64,000 nt of DNA. It comes from Aaosphaeria pasadenensis (taxonomy: Eukaryota; Ascomycota; Dothideomycetes; Pleosporales). Below are positions 34,996-47,657 of the stretch, piece by piece. The stretch covers positions 333,415-397,414 of the forward strand of contig JAKLMB010000033.1 of assembly GCA_022813625.1 (NCBI GenBank). The letters are read 5' to 3'. Numbering within the stretch: the first letter of the stretch is position 1; every line of letters starts with the position of its first letter. A program made the position numbers and the translations under genes. The notes under the pieces are model-generated. The model saw only the letters and a list, made by a program, of their open reading frames with translations. It made no database searches and had not been told where the DNA came from.

Positions 34996-35934
34996 TCAAT
35001 GATCTACGTAGCTCTTGTAGGGTCTATCGTAGTAAACTTGCCATAAATTCGGTGTAGCCAAGACATCGTACATGAAGACATAGTCGTACATGTCTAAAAA
35101 CATCCAACCAACATCCTCTAGACTATCATCAGTCTCTCCACCATCCCAGTCTACGGTGAACTCTTCCGTGGGAGCGCCTGGGCTTTCCTGTACCCAATCG
35201 CTGGTCAAGATCTTTAACGCTGGACCGTTCCAGGAAATCAACGAGCGCAAGCAAGCCTCATCCACGAATGTACAATACTTCCAACGAGGAGGCACATCAT
35301 CCATGGGGTGATCAATCAAGTGAGTGTCATTGCTTAGCAATTTGGCCCGAATCTGTTCTGCTCCACCATACTTCTCGAGATAGTTGTCACAGAGCCGTGC
35401 AGGTAGATCTTTAGCAACCCATGCACGGAAAGCGCGGCGTACTGCGTATGAATCGGCGCCAGCGAGGGTTGCTTCATCCTCAAGGATCGTCATTTCAAAC
35501 CGCGGAAGGAGATCATTTTGATCATCAGTCTTTAGCGCACTTGCGACACGTGAACGCAGTGTTTCGATCATCCGGCTCCATGGTGCATCGCTGGACGGGC
35601 CATAGACGGCGCGCACTACAATAAATCCCCATGGTGCGTTAGAACGTAAGTAGGGATTGGAAAGGCTAGGCTCGATCTCGCGGTAGTCTCTTGAATCTTT
35701 TGGCAGTTGAAGCGTCATCCCCTCTCCTCGCGTTTTAGAAGCTCCAGGAATGTCACTGGGGGATGGTGGGGGCATGGACCGCTGCTCCTTGAGAATAGGT
35801 TTCAATGTATTGAATTGGAAGTATGTATACACTGAAGGTCGTCGTTGTTGAACACATGTCATCAACAGGATTCGGCTGGGGGCGTATAAACGCAAACGGG
35901 TGTACCGCAAGGACGATAATGATCGAATTGGCAT
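34996..35934 (-). CDS. Hypothetical protein, up to 312 aa
   Basis: Single-exon ORF. The first 50 codons are basic and hydrophobic and may be 5' leader, since a good alternative start is the MPPPSPSDIPGAS at about 35775. The body is acidic and soluble, with Trp-rich segments (RFEMTILEDEATLAGADSY, RAWVAKDLPARL, WGFIVVRAVYG) and an aspartate-rich C-terminus (VDWDGGETDDS). It resembles uncharacterised ascomycete proteins of about 250-300 residues that lack a named domain. No catalytic motif, signal peptide or membrane helix in the body. The convergent neighbour is the cupin-aminotransferase gene; a functional link is not evident. Confidence 0.7.
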   Translation of the reverse strand: MPIRSLSSLRYTRLRLYAPSRILLMTCVQQRRPSVYTYFQFNTLKPILKEQRSMPPPSPSDIPGASKTRGEGMTLQLPKDSRDYREIEPSLSNPYLRSNAPWGFIVVRAVYGPSSDAPWSRMIETLRSRVASALKTDDQNDLLPRFEMTILEDEATLAGADSYAVRRAFRAWVAKDLPARLCDNYLEKYGGAEQIRAKLLSNDTHLIDHPMDDVPPRWKYCTFVDEACLRSLISWNGPALKILTSDWVQESPGAPTEEFTVDWDGGETDDSLEDVGWMFLDMYDYVFMYDVLATPNLWQVYYDRPYKSYVDH

Positions 35935-36571
35935 TTGTATGGCGACAAAATTGTGTCACGTGCAGAAAATGATGGTTCGTGGTCCTTTTGCATTGACTGT
36001 GAGGGAGGGGCAAGAGGCGACTTTATATATGATAACCAACATAGTGCACGTGACCAGACAAATCTTGGACAAACGTTGACCAGTAGCCCCAGAGTCAAAT
36101 ATCTTGATTTCAAAGACTCCGTTTCATTTCATTTTTGAGTTCTCCAAGTGGTCATCCATTTTCGAGGTATGTAAAAATCGCATTAGACAAGCACTTGACA
36201 CTATTGTATTGAGAACAATCAAGCTCGACTAGCTGTGCCACAGGCCATTCCCCGCCTCCCAAGCGCCAGCATGCACAAAGGCAAACTAGGGAAATCACAA
36301 TTCTGTAGAAATAACATAGCCTGGTCATAAAGAAGCACATTCATTGATCCCTGGTCCTTTTTTGTAGAAGTTATGAATCTAGCTGCCGGCCGAATTTGAA
36401 ATTGACCAGCATAACCATCGCCTTTTACGATAACGTATCCTTCTTGCACGAAGAGTTTGGATTTTCTTGAATTGGAGCAGGCAGCTATGCAGCATTTCCA
36501 GTACTCGTTGGTGATGTAGGGCTTATCAGCGTCGAATATGTACCTGTTGGGTTTGGAGCACTGGGGGAAGA
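35935..36571. other. Intergenic, no gene seen
   Basis: About 640 bp between the hypothetical gene start and the LysM gene 3' end. The reading frame of the last LysM exons stays open to 36219, but the spliced model stops at 36572. Confidence 0.5.
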
Positions 36572-38435
36572 TCAAGTGATAGTATCGGCTGTTAAGATAG
36601 TATAGAGTTAGCAACATATACGTAGATCGGCTTTTGCAATGGTAAAATTTCAACTTACACTTCAAGATACAGTAGCTTTTGTCTGACTGTAGTACACAGT
36701 TTTCCGCCGAGAGACTCGGATTCCATGCTACCAGATCTTCAACAGTAACGCCCGCTTGGATAGCCCATATATCACACGCATTGATCTCTACATCCCCAAA
36801 AAACTTGTAAATCGATTTTGAAAATGCATTCATGTATTTTTCACAACCTTCTATTGTGTCCGCCTTTGCTGATAACGGTGGAAGCACAATTGGCGGAGGA
36901 GCGGATGCTGGGGTTGGCGTTGGCTTTGGGAAAACGGTGCCTGGCGCTGTAGTGCGGTACCCAGAGTACGTTGCCACATTACCAACAGGCCTGACACAAT
37001 ACGACGTATTTTGCCATAAGTTTGAGCACTCCATATCGACCTGTGGGTTGAGGAAATAAAAGTCATCCAGCGAGATGCTGAATGCTAGCGAGATTGTGCC
37101 GCACTCATCGTCTTTCTTGGCTGAGTACCATTTTCCACACCTAGTGTTAGATTTAGGTTGGGCATTCTCCGGCACAGGAGCTGATGTGGCAACCGTGTTG
37201 CCCTGACCTGGACTAACATTCCCTTCAGGGGAGCTAGAGCATTGGTCAGAATATGGACGTTTCCCGTGAAGCGAAACATCGGGAGGCTTTTCTTACCTTG
37301 TGCAGATATTCCAACCGAACCAGGTGTAGAGATTACTGCAGAACTGATTGATGTTAGGATTCCAGGATAGGAGCTGTTGGCGGGTGATGTTGAGTTTGCT
37401 TGTTATATCGTCGCACCTGTCGAAGATGCCCAATTGGATTGTATCACATGCTTTCGGAAGACATATCGTTGAGCCTGGAGGCGGCAGAAGATTGCAGCTG
37501 ATATCAAAGCCATTGGCCGATATTATTCCATATGTTGACACATTTTGGCTCACAGATATGGAGACGCAAGTGTCTTCTTCCTGTACAGTATAAGTACTGT
37601 TGCAAGATCGAGGGGGCGGTGTTGGCACTGCCGTTGCATTGATGGCGTATGTAGCAGGCGTTGCGTAAGTATAGCCTCCTGCATTGCAACTGGATGTGAG
37701 CGAGGAAAAGGTTTCAGCTCCATCGTCATCATAGCCAAATGGCGAGGAAAGCTGGAGCTTTTGGATTCCAAGCTCGCAATCCGAGCAGTTCTGAGCCATC
37801 GTCTGATTTTCGGTACTGCTCTGGTTCGACCATGAAGGGACAATCGAGTCGCAGTATTCGCCTGTTGACCTGTTGTTTCCAACTTACATATTAGCATTGC
37901 ACAAGTACTCCTGCAGCCTTTCACTCTACTTACGACTTGAGACAGCTCAATTGGATTGCATAGAGATATCTATCCGCAAGAAATGTTGCTGTTTATAGGC
38001 TAGTATCAAAAATGTACGATTCTGGAGCTCTGACACCATACCTGGGTACGCGACGATTCCTCCAGGAACCATGACATCCTCAGAAGATGTACATGCCGCT
38101 TGGATGGCTTTCCTAAAAGTACTAAGGTCTCGACCACAGTTTGTCTCGCAAAGCTGTTCCAGTCGTCGTGCACTTAGAATCTCAAAGCTTGCATCTCTGG
38201 AAATTTCCGTCAACATTACAGTCACATGGACTTGGAGGGCAGGTACAAATTACCCTATGCCTGCATGCAATGGAAGCCAGCTAGGGCAGGTTAAGATCGT
38301 TTTGTTCACAGCCGCAAGGCAGTTATCGCTCAATCCGAGAAGGTCAAACGAAAACAGAGCGCCTGGGATTTGCTGTGCGAAAGACAAGATATTGAAATGC
38401 GTAAGAAGCAAGGCGGTGGAAGTAACGAGTCTCAT
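36572..38435 (-). CDS. Secreted multi-LysM protein
   Basis: 518-aa secreted protein, exons 38435-38254, 38196-38042, 37988-37934, 37869-37297, 37233-36659 and 36588-36572. The start MRLVTSTALLLTHFNILSFA is a signal peptide. A Cys-rich region with ADRYLYAIQLSCLKS follows. Then come LysM-like units: YTVQEEDTCVSISVS, LNITRQQLLSWNPNINQFC, WYSAKKDDECGTISLA and IQAGVTVEDLVAWNP, separated by a Pro/Thr linker. LysM modules bind chitin oligomers; fungal secreted versions shield hyphae or mask chitin from hosts. The gene is divergent from a LysM/chitin-binding-type GH18 chitinase, a pairing well known in filamentous ascomycetes. The last two exons are less certain; a read-through would extend the C-terminus. 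Confidence 0.85.
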
Positions 38436-40104
38436 TGTAGTAGTATTGAATCGAACTTTTTTGTTGAGAAGAGTGTCTTGATGTTTGAGGCTGTTGCGAA
38501 CATAAGAAATATTTGTTTTCGTGAAATTGGCCCTTCTTCATATTCCAGCATTAGTACCGTCCATACGAGGCACTTCAGCGAGACTTCATGTCGCCCTGCC
38601 ATGCGCCCCTTTCCGACGTAGACGCCAGCACAGACATGCACGGTAATTTGGCCTCAATCAGGGGTTCGGCACAAAATCTTACGTTGAGGGACTATGTACA
38701 GGAAATAATCATGTCATCCATCCATGCGCAAATTCATCTTTGCTCGATTCACCCAGATAGGCGGATGTCTCATTTCACAGAGGATTTCTGGCCTTTATTG
38801 ACCTGTTAAATCGACACAAATAGCAATTACAAACTACAGATCCATGGAGGCGAGGTCGAATTCGCATGATGGTGACTGTGCCGCAACAACGTACCTGAAA
38901 ATATCGTTGACACCTTCAACCTAGGACTCAGGAGCGCCGCATCTAGTATCGTCCCTCGGACCGACGTGTGCGGCCCCATAAGTCCTTGCTGAAATACGAT
39001 TCCGAGTCGTTCATGCAGACGTGGTTCGAATTTTGGGTATGGTTGAGCTCTATACCGGACCAAGGCTGATTATCTAGCTGCATAAAAGTAGGTCTTGGGA
39101 AACTCATTCGCTTAATGAGTAGAATGCATCCAATGAAGGTGGCTGCCCTACCGCGCGTGTATACCCATAGCCTAGTCGCGCGATTTACAGAAAGCTTGGT
39201 TTTAAGTCGAGTTGGCATGATGGCGATTAGCGAAGAGGTCAGGTACAACATGTTCGTCTCCTTGTGGTATTTCATTCTTCCTCAACAGTGAAGTGCTTGA
39301 ATTACCTTCCCTCTGGATGCTTGCGTCGTTAGCCGGCAGGGGATCTTGCGGCTCAGAACGACATGAGACCTTGCTGGCTTGTTCTTAGATACACTTCTAA
39401 TATACGGCCTTCGGCGTCAAAAGCGAAACGAGATTCCAGCTAAATATTATCAAACAGTGTACTTGATGTTTCTATCAGTGACGAGAAGTTGGGGGAACTG
39501 CGCCTCGGGCTCAATGTCCAGGGCAGTAAAAGCACGGCTATCGCGTATGCTAGATTGCCGGGCAGGATTCCATGCGATAGAGTTCGAACATGCATCGAAA
39601 AGTACATATCACTTCCTACTCATGGGATCTAATGCAGGAGCGTAATCATGATTATTTGCGGCCTAGTCTCCGTCCCTCAGAGGCACGAGATCCGATCAAT
39701 TAATACAGCAAGATACTGAGCGGCTAGAAATTCTTACATCCCAACCAAAGCTTTTCAACTCCGTATTAGATTAGTTTATACCAGCTCTCAAGAAAACGGC
39801 GTAGTGGTCCGGATCATGCAATCCTCGCCCCAGGTATGACTACCGCCACCCTCATCGTGTTTTCGGAGTTGACCATCAACATCTACTTTGATGGACGGAC
39901 CTGGAAATAGTGTAGCATAGCCCCATTGTATTGCTCTAGGAAGATGCAACTGCCAGTTCAAGGATTATCATTTGAACAGAGAGATGTATTTGCAGATTTC
40001 CGTGCAATCGAGAAAGAGCATATCTAGCTAGGGACATCCAATCCTAGAGTCCCTAATTACTTGTTCCATATTTGCGCATTCCAGAATATACGGCACCTAC
40101 CATC
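38436..40104. other. 1.7-kb divergent promoter, LysM and chitinase
   Basis: No gene recognised on either strand. The region separates the divergent LysM and chitinase genes and should hold both promoters. It is long for this window. Confidence 0.55.
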
Positions 40105-43100
40105 ATGTTCAAAGCATTTTCAATCCTGGCACTGCTCTCTCTAAGCGCAGTGAACGGCGTTCAACTATCCCATGGCCAACGTCACGTTTCTCCTCATCAT
40201 CACGGGGGCATTGATCAAAACAGCAATGGTTTGATCAACAATGATGCTTTATCGTACTCCAGCTTATCTCGTCGCGATGATTACGCTTGTGGGCCAGGAA
40301 GTCTGTATTAGTCCCCTTACCGAAACCGTACTTTTTCTGACTAGACCGACAGAGCCTTGCAAGAATGGGGCATGTTGTGGAAGTAAGTTCCTCTTAGCCC
40401 AGTCAAGCTCATCGAACTTTCGCTTTCAACATCGACTAACAGTCCTCGACAGAGAGTGGGAACTGTGGTTATGGGCCATTATATTGTGGCGATGGCTGCT
40501 CCAGTAATTGCGATGCGGCGGCGGAATGCGGTCAGCATGCCAAAACGCCCGGAAAAACTTGTCCGCTGAACACATGGTATGTCACTCGAGTACTACCTTA
40601 TATACAAATTTGTTCCTAGATACCTAAGTATTGATTGAGAACTAGCTGCTCAGAGTTTGGATTCTGTGGTACAACTGCTGGTATGACCTACCATTTTTTC
40701 ATGAGAGGAAACCATTTCAGTTTTAATCAGAAAGATAGAGTTCTGTGGAAAGAAGTGCCAGTCAAATTGCGTTGAACATCCAACTCCACCACGTGGGGAA
40801 GGAAAGGCGACTGATAGAGGTAATTCACGCATGCAATTTCCTCCACCTGGTTGTTGAAGCTTACTTCCGTAGTGATCGGATACTGGGAAGCCTGGAACGC
40901 TAGGTCGAGCTGCCATAACACTCAAGCTTCGGATCTTCCCCGTAAGTGACGCTGGCTCTCCGAGTCAGACATCATACTTACAGTCCCCTTTAGTTCAAGC
41001 TCTCACACACGTCAACTACGCCTTCGCCTATATTGATCCAAATACCTTCGAGATTACGACTATGGATTCTCAAACGCCAATTAGCACGTTCCAAGACATA
41101 GTATCGCTGAAAGACCTCAAACCCGATCTCAAAGTGTTTGTTAGCATTGGAGGCTGGACCTTTTCAGACAATGATACAGCTACACAACCCGTGTTTGGTA
41201 ACATCGCTCGCTCTGAGAATAATCGACAAAGGTTCGCCAACAAGCTGCTCAAATTCATGAATGGATATGGGTTTGATGGAGTTGATCTAGATTGGTAGGG
41301 TGTATGGTTTATTTGTTTTGCTATCAGACTCTTACATTTTCAAGGGAATACCCTGGTGCACCTGATCGTGGTGGCAAGCCTGATGATACGGTGAACTATG
41401 TCAGCCTTATGAAAACATTGAAATCAACCTTTGCTAGATCAGGGCGGGACTTAGAGTTAACGTTTACCGCACCATCCTCATTTTGGTATCTTCGTTGGTT
41501 TGACCTTCCAGGAATGATGAAGTACGCCGACTGGGTCAACCTGGTAAGGCTGAACAAGATAGGGCGGGTGAAGAAGGCTAATGGATCCTAGATGAGTTAT
41601 GATCTCCACGGTGTCTGGGACAAGACCAATCCAATGTTAGTGAACACCACATATTGTGATTTGAAGTTACGCTGACTAGTATTAACACGGCAAGTGGGCC
41701 CATAGTACAGGCACATACAAATCTTACGGAGATCAAACTAGCTGCTGAGCTTTTCTGGCGCGTGAACATTCCCCCATCGAAAATAGCTTTAGGTTATGGC
41801 TTCTATGGCAGGGCGTTCACACTTGCCGATCCAAATTGCAAGACGCCTGGTTGCCCATTCAGTGTCAGTATAGGCTAGACGGTCTATGACCAAGATGCAC
41901 TATCCTCTACCAGTATGTTCGCTGATAAGCGTACAGGGCGGTGCGAAGAAAGGTCCATGCACGGGAACTAGTGGCTATCTTGCACACTATGAGATTCAAG
42001 ACATTCTGGACAAGAACAAAAAGCGAGATTTGACAGTTGTGCATGACAAAAAAGCAGCTGTCAAGTATATTACCTGGGACAACGATCAGTGGATATCCTA
42101 CGATGATGCAGATACATTCAAGCAGAAGCAAGACTGGGCGAACAGTGTTGGCTTTTCTGGGTCGCTTATATGGGCATCAGATCTCGACGATTACAACCAT
42201 TCGGCACACGCAGCATTCACTGGGATTAAGGATCTAGGATCACGGAAAGAACTTAAAAAGGTGTACGATTTGAAAGAGTATGTTGAGACTGTAGATTCTT
42301 TCCTGGGTCAAGGATGCAAATTTTTCAAAACCGTCGTTCCCAATGTGAACAGTCATGACTGTGGCAAAGATATGGAATTGGTAGCTTATGACACGCATGG
42401 CTGTAAGGGGAACAAGGTACGTTTCTTCTACAGTTCTAAATATGAAAGATGCCTAGGCCTATCTAACACACACACGAACGTAGAAACACAAAGATTGGCA
42501 ATGCGGGTGGCCAATGTGCTGTCCCAAAACAGCAAGCATGAAGGACAAGTGCATGTGGCGCGGCAGCGGTGGAGATTGCAATGGACAGTGCCATGCCAAT
42601 GAGGTCAAAATCGGCGGCTCTTCATGGGGTGGATATCCAGGTGAAGGCAAGACTGGTAGGTGCAGCCGAGGAGGTAAGGCCCTTTGTTGTAATGTTCAAG
42701 TCGAAGCTATCAATGAGGGTTGTTACTGGACGAAAGGATGGTAAGAAAGCTTCTACTCTGACACACGCTGTTGTTGGTGAGCTTACAGATATTTCAGCGA
42801 TAACAAAAAATGTGCGTCTGATGAAGTAGCTGTAGCCCACGCATTTAGTATCAACAACAACCACAAATGCGTGAAAGAACTTCCGCCTTTGAGGCGTAGG
42901 GAGGACGAAATCTTCAGCTTACAGTCACGAGCGTCTACTGAGGGCCAAAATTATTGCTGCAAAAAGGCCAAAAAGGCTTTCGGTACGCGCCCTTGTTGCG
43001 AAAGATTAACACAAAATACACTAACAAAGTATCTACTATAGATACGTGCAGATGGGTTGGCAAGGGGGATTGTGCAAAGAATACGTGTGACCGAGGGGAA

Positions 43101-44592
43101 GTAACCTTGGCGACTGACCGCTTTGGAGACAATGACGATTCCTGCAATTGTACGTTTTTACTCCGCTTCTACGTGTTCCTACCTTCAAGCAGGCACCCAT
43201 TCTGATAAAACGCTAACATCTCGGGCACTGGTGCTTTAGGGTGGCGTTCGAAGGCACTCTGCTGTAAACCGAATCAGGATTCTCTGAATACACCCATTTG
43301 TGATGCCGACCTCTGCGCAGATAATGACTGCGAAGATCCCGACGAATGGCTCACAGAGCGTTCTATTGACGGAACTGGTCATCATATCGACAAACGCGTG
43401 AGGTCATCACTTCGACGTTATCTTACAATCGACGATATCAAGCTAGCCTTGACAAGTGCTCCCCATCCAAATGGCTTTGGGGAGCTTTTCAAAGGAGCCG
43501 GAGTGAATACATTGTCGATAAAAGGCGGATTCATGTGGGATAGCACATCGTGTAGAAACCTTGGGGCAAAATTTGTAGCCGTCGGAAATATCCCGCAACA
43601 TCTTCTCACTTGGAGTGGAAGCGGCAACAGATGGAACGTAGAGCACTATCGCGAGGTAGGTACAGAAACAGGTTGGCTGGACGCTTCTATGAACCTCTAA
43701 CGTTTTGGATCTGTGTTAACCTTCTTTCAGTTCAAAAACCTTGATAACCTGCTCGTGACGGCTGCGACTGGTGTCCTATTAACGGGAAACAAATTGAAGG
43801 CAGCCAAGATGAAGATGACAGACATATCCAAGGCCTGGAATGCGCAATATCCCGCCAGTGCCGTTCTCACAAATCTAGGACAAGCGTTTGTTACTGGTGT
43901 GAAAGGCTACGGCACCCCTGACCGCTATGGCAATGACTGGAATAAGCTTACAACGCCGAATATGAGATTTCACACCGTCCTCGGATCTGTTGCTTACCGC
44001 TACTCCCTAACCTTTGTTCCTAACGATATAAATAGGTTCAAAGCTGCCCTGCTAGCAACAGGAAAGACGCTCATAAGCAGTGACAAATTCAGCGAAACGA
44101 TTGCCATAGCAGCCGGGACGGATATACAAGCCGCAACTAAGGCCGTTAATGAACTTCTTACTGCACTTCAAAGGGTACGTAAAAGCAATATTCTCCTTGT
44201 CATTTTTCTCTCCCTTTATGTAAGTTGACAGAGACCCCATTGTCTGACTTGAACAGGTTTACGTTACTGTCGCTTTCTATAACGATGCCTTTCTTGGACC
44301 ATACTTCGACAAAGCAAACAGTGATATGTATGCTCTTGCGAATGAAATGGCTGAGCACTTTCCTGGGTGGGAAAATTTTCCGGCGATTATGAAGGAATTT
44401 GACGAAGATGTCCAGAAATTTGCAACCAATAATGCCCAAAAGTTCATGCTTGCGCGCGCAGGGGCAATTCTCGACTATTTCAAGGATGTGGACCTCTCAA
44501 CTTCCGAAGAACACGTTGTTCATCTTGTCAATCTCGCGAAGTATTATATAGAACAGAAGGACAAGCTGAAGTTCGCCGGCACCAGCGTCTGA
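40105..44592 (+). CDS. GH18 subgroup-C chitinase, killer-toxin-like architecture
   Basis: 1166-aa secreted protein in 17 exons (first 40105-40304, last 44257-44592; the summed length is a multiple of three). Signal peptide MFKAFSILALLSLSAVNG, then a possible dibasic processing site (LSRRDD). Next is a hevein-type chitin-binding region rich in Cys (CKNGACCG, GNCGYGPLYCGDGCSSNC, CCSEFGFCG). The GH18 domain starts at VIGYWEAWN and keeps SIGGWTF and the catalytic DGVDLDWEYPG (DxxDxDxE). After it come further Cys-rich modules and a C-terminal region (LTIDDIKLALTSAPHP, then VAVGNIPQHLLTW) usual in subgroup C, whose layout resembles the alpha/beta subunit of the Kluyveromyces killer toxin. Roles proposed for the family are chitin degradation in fungal-fungal interaction and self wall turnover. 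One intron is only 40 bp (40305-40344). Confidence 0.88.
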
Positions 44593-45194
44593 ACACAATG
44601 AAGTCATCAACGTGCATATGATGAGTGTTGAGAGGAAGGTAACTCTGGGGTTGATTTTTTGTTTTGTGCTAAAAGGCTCCTGTAACAGGCCTGTATTTAG
44701 AATATTTACCTTGATCACCGAGGATGAGATCAAGTGATCGCCAGGTACTTCGTACATTTCGCTACTCTTATCGAATACTACCGTTCATAGTTGTTCACAT
44801 TTTATGATTCTAATGTGGTGTGATGCCTATGTATACTATGTCTCGGACATAAAATGTCGAAACACAATTTTTACTTGATCTCATTGGTATCAATGAAGGG
44901 AAGTCAGGCCAACCTGCAGTCATTTTAAACAGCTTTATTAAAGGGAAGGTTACTTGTAAACATATGAACTACTAGCAAAGTCGAATGATACATGTAGCAC
45001 TGATGGATGAAAACAGGCTGAGTGTACAATCGCATCGTGACGCCAGACCTTATTCATCTTGCTTTTGTTACAGGAGCACGAGCAATAATCATGTGGTGCA
45101 CAATTCTGGAGCGTGCATGGCGCTATCCCGAAATCAGAAACTCATTGCTAACTAGGTACCTTGCAATTCACTCCCTTCTACACAACGCTGTCTC
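44593..45194. other. Intergenic, no gene seen
   Basis: About 600 bp downstream of the chitinase. Short ORFs only. Confidence 0.5.
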
Positions 45195-45872
45195 GTGGCC
45201 GATGTTCCTTGCGAACGGCTTTTCCACTGCGGTTGCCAATCAGTTATGTTTACCAGATACCACATCGTAGCACGAACCGTGCGTGTTGCAATTCAACGAC
45301 CTGCCTATGCCTCAAGGCCAACTCCCAGATCTTTTTACAAAGCGGCTGCCGACTTCACCAACATTGGGTCGAAGGGTACACTCGCCAAAGAAGAAATCAC
45401 TATCTACATTGGCGGGCCCGAGGAATCCTACGTGTGTATTCCCGCAGATTTGGCCATGCTCTACAGGCTGCTGCTCGGCTTATCAACAGTGAACCGTCCC
45501 TCCCACAGCGCCCAGACAGAGTTTCATTGAAATACTTTCACGATTCCAATCACTTTACTCTAGGTGTGAGTCTCGCTATCGGATGGTTGTTTCATACTGA
45601 AAGGATATTCAGCATCATCCCCCGACTGCCCGCGATTAGTCATTCCCCAACAGCTTCCTCGTCCATCCGCAGCCAATACAAGTCCAGCAACACTGTATCT
45701 ATATGGAGTTTTCCATCAAATTGCCCTGGATGGAACTTTCGACGGTATGTATGACGTTAGCCCGCAGATTGTAGATACGTATGCTCACTTCAATGCAGCG
45801 GAATTTGCTGAACTTGCTAGTAGCATAATTCCGGATATTGGGGAGGCGCTTGAGAAGTTGAGAGACATGTGA
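45195..45872 (+). pseudogene. Probable frameshifted hypothetical gene
   Basis: Two protein-like stretches in different frames suggest one broken gene. The first reads TNIGSKGTLAKEEITIYIGG and ADLAMLYRLLLGL (to about 45490). The second, in the next frame, reads LINSEPSLPQRPDRVSLKYF, then after a plausible intron (GT at about 45565, AG at 45612) continues to LYLYGVFHQIALDG and ends EALEKLRDM before the stop at 45870-45872. No canonical intron bridges the shift near 45480. I do not recognise the family; the segments look soluble. It could also be a real small gene whose first part I have misread. Confidence 0.35.
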
Positions 45873-46314
45873 TTGCAAGGTGAAAAAGGTTGCTGGAGGA
45901 CGTTTGCACAAATACTGAATTATAATTCGTTTTCAATTCAATCCTCAGATGGCCGCTCAAGAGACCTACCAATCATTGGAAAGATTTAAAGATACATTCA
46001 ACGACCTTCACAGGAGTGAAGATTTTTATTATTGCATATTGGAGACTGTATATTAGGGTGCCTCGTAGACGCAAAATACGATTGATGCTAATAAAAAACA
46101 TGGCTGGTTGATTTGTCGATCCTCCTCGGGAGGTGAGGGAATGGTGCTCGAACTCTCTCGGGGTCCCTGATCCAACCATTCATGATTCCCTCAGCGCTTT
46201 CGTCAATACTTCTGCCACCAAGATAGCCGTATCCTATCCTACCATCTCAAGAGAAGCTTGAAAGGCCTTGGAATGGTCTCTATAAGCATAAACGCACACC
46301 GCAGTACCCGGAAA
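45873..46314. other. Intergenic, no gene seen
   Basis: About 440 bp between the broken gene and the Fic/Doc gene; nothing recognised. Confidence 0.55.
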
Positions 46315-46872
46315 TCAGTGTTGTTCGACTTCCTTTTTGTACGTCTCGATCGTGGTGGCTATCTGCTCATAGAATCGGCCCAATCTCTCCGCTGTCCACT
46401 CATTTGTACAAACAGCAACCTGTGCCTCTTCTAGATTCCGATCTTTCCCTAGAGACATTTCTCGGAGTCTATATCCATTGATTCGCAAGAACATGTCCGC
46501 CGCGAGAAGTCCTGTGCGCTTATTTCCATCTTGATATGCGTGATTTTTCATGATCTTCTCGGAGAGACTGGCTGCGAGCCGGAACGGATTCTGTTTATTC
46601 TCGTAGTATTTGATGTTGATGGGCGACTGTACTGCCGATTCTAACAAGGAGGGCTGAGAGAGATTGGTTTCGCCCATGAACACGCCGTGGAGCCGTTTGA
46701 CTTGAGCGACGGTTAGGAAGCGAAATGTTCGAACGTTCGATGTCATTGTTTTAGTGGACATCTTCTTTGAATTGGGGCTGGAGGCGGTGTCTAAGGTGGG
46801 GTTGGTATTCTCGAGCCCTGACTGTGATGGTTGCCGCGTGCACGTGCTAAGACGCACCAACAATTGGGACAA
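46315..46872 (-). CDS. Fic/Doc-family protein
   Basis: Intronless 185-aa protein. The Fic/Doc active-site motif is HAYQDGNKRTG, with the catalytic His at about residue 111, followed by the helix AADMFLRINGYRL. The segment SQPSLLESAVQSP upstream matches the conserved GLLESA start of Doc-like proteins. Fic enzymes transfer AMP or other phosphate-containing groups to proteins; bacterial Doc phosphorylates a target protein. The N-K-R-T-G ending is the Doc-type variant, not the classic Fic GNGRxxR. No antitoxin partner or inhibitory helix is visible next to it. Lack of introns and the bacterial-type motif suggest horizontal origin, though related genes are known in several fungi. The N-terminal 45 residues are low in structure and the true start may be MSTKTMTSN. 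Confidence 0.85.
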   Translation of the reverse strand: MSQLLVRLSTCTRQPSQSGLENTNPTLDTASSPNSKKMSTKTMTSNVRTFRFLTVAQVKRLHGVFMGETNLSQPSLLESAVQSPINIKYYENKQNPFRLAASLSEKIMKNHAYQDGNKRTGLLAADMFLRINGYRLREMSLGKDRNLEEAQVAVCTNEWTAERLGRFYEQIATTIETYKKEVEQH

Positions 46873-47657
46873 GCTTCAGTGGCCAGTCACCCTATTCATC
46901 ATGAGCTCGATAATGTATGTCTCAAAAGAAGCGTCTGTAGACAATGTGCTCGAATCTCGGAGCTATTTGCTACCGAAGGTAAGGTATTTGGGTAACCGTG
47001 GTCTCAAGGGACAATGCTTTTCCAGGAAAAGGTCCCGGGGAGGTAGCCCGAAGAACGGCTACCACATCCAAGGAAGGCGTGACACGCGCAAGTTCCTGTA
47101 GCGATAATAAATACTAATACGGCACACCTTTGGATGGTGGGGTCAGGATATGATTTAAATACTTCAACGAGTGGATCAAAAGGCTAGTAAAGTACGAGCA
47201 TGTTTGAAGCCACCAAGAATCGTGCCCAACACAAGTAGAGCTTTGAGCGTTCACACTAAAACCCTGACCTGAAGCTCCAATATTAATGAAGCCCACGGCT
47301 GCTAGAAGATTGACTGGGCAGGAGAAGAGAGCAGCGCGTTTGGCAGAGTAAGATGCAGTACCGAATCTGGAGCCGACCGGATAGATAGGTCGCTATTAAT
47401 CTACATATTCGTTTAAGAACTTAAGGTAAAGAGATCATAAATTTTCGCGAGTATGACTTCAGTGACCATGATTTTCGAGTGGTCTAAGCACGTGATGCAT
47501 CAAAGCTCTTTGTGCCACACGGATAGCCAAAGTTGTTGCCTGCTTGTCGTTCTTCTACGTGTCCGTTTGGTGCTCTGCACGACTTCAAGGACGCAATCTG
47601 AGTGCAACTTCAAATCAATCATTCTCCTCAAGCGATAGTCACCTTACATTCAAGAAG
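46873..47657. other. Divergent intergenic, no gene seen
   Basis: About 785 bp between the Fic/Doc gene and the NSF paralogue. Short ORFs only. Confidence 0.55.

Noticed and set aside
36219..36571. Open frame continuing after the LysM protein
   Set aside because: A canonical intron and early stop give a normal C-terminus; the extension has no LysM or other motif.
38436..40104. Possible transposon remnant in the long LysM-chitinase intergenic region
   Set aside because: No terminal repeats, target duplications or transposase-like frames were seen.
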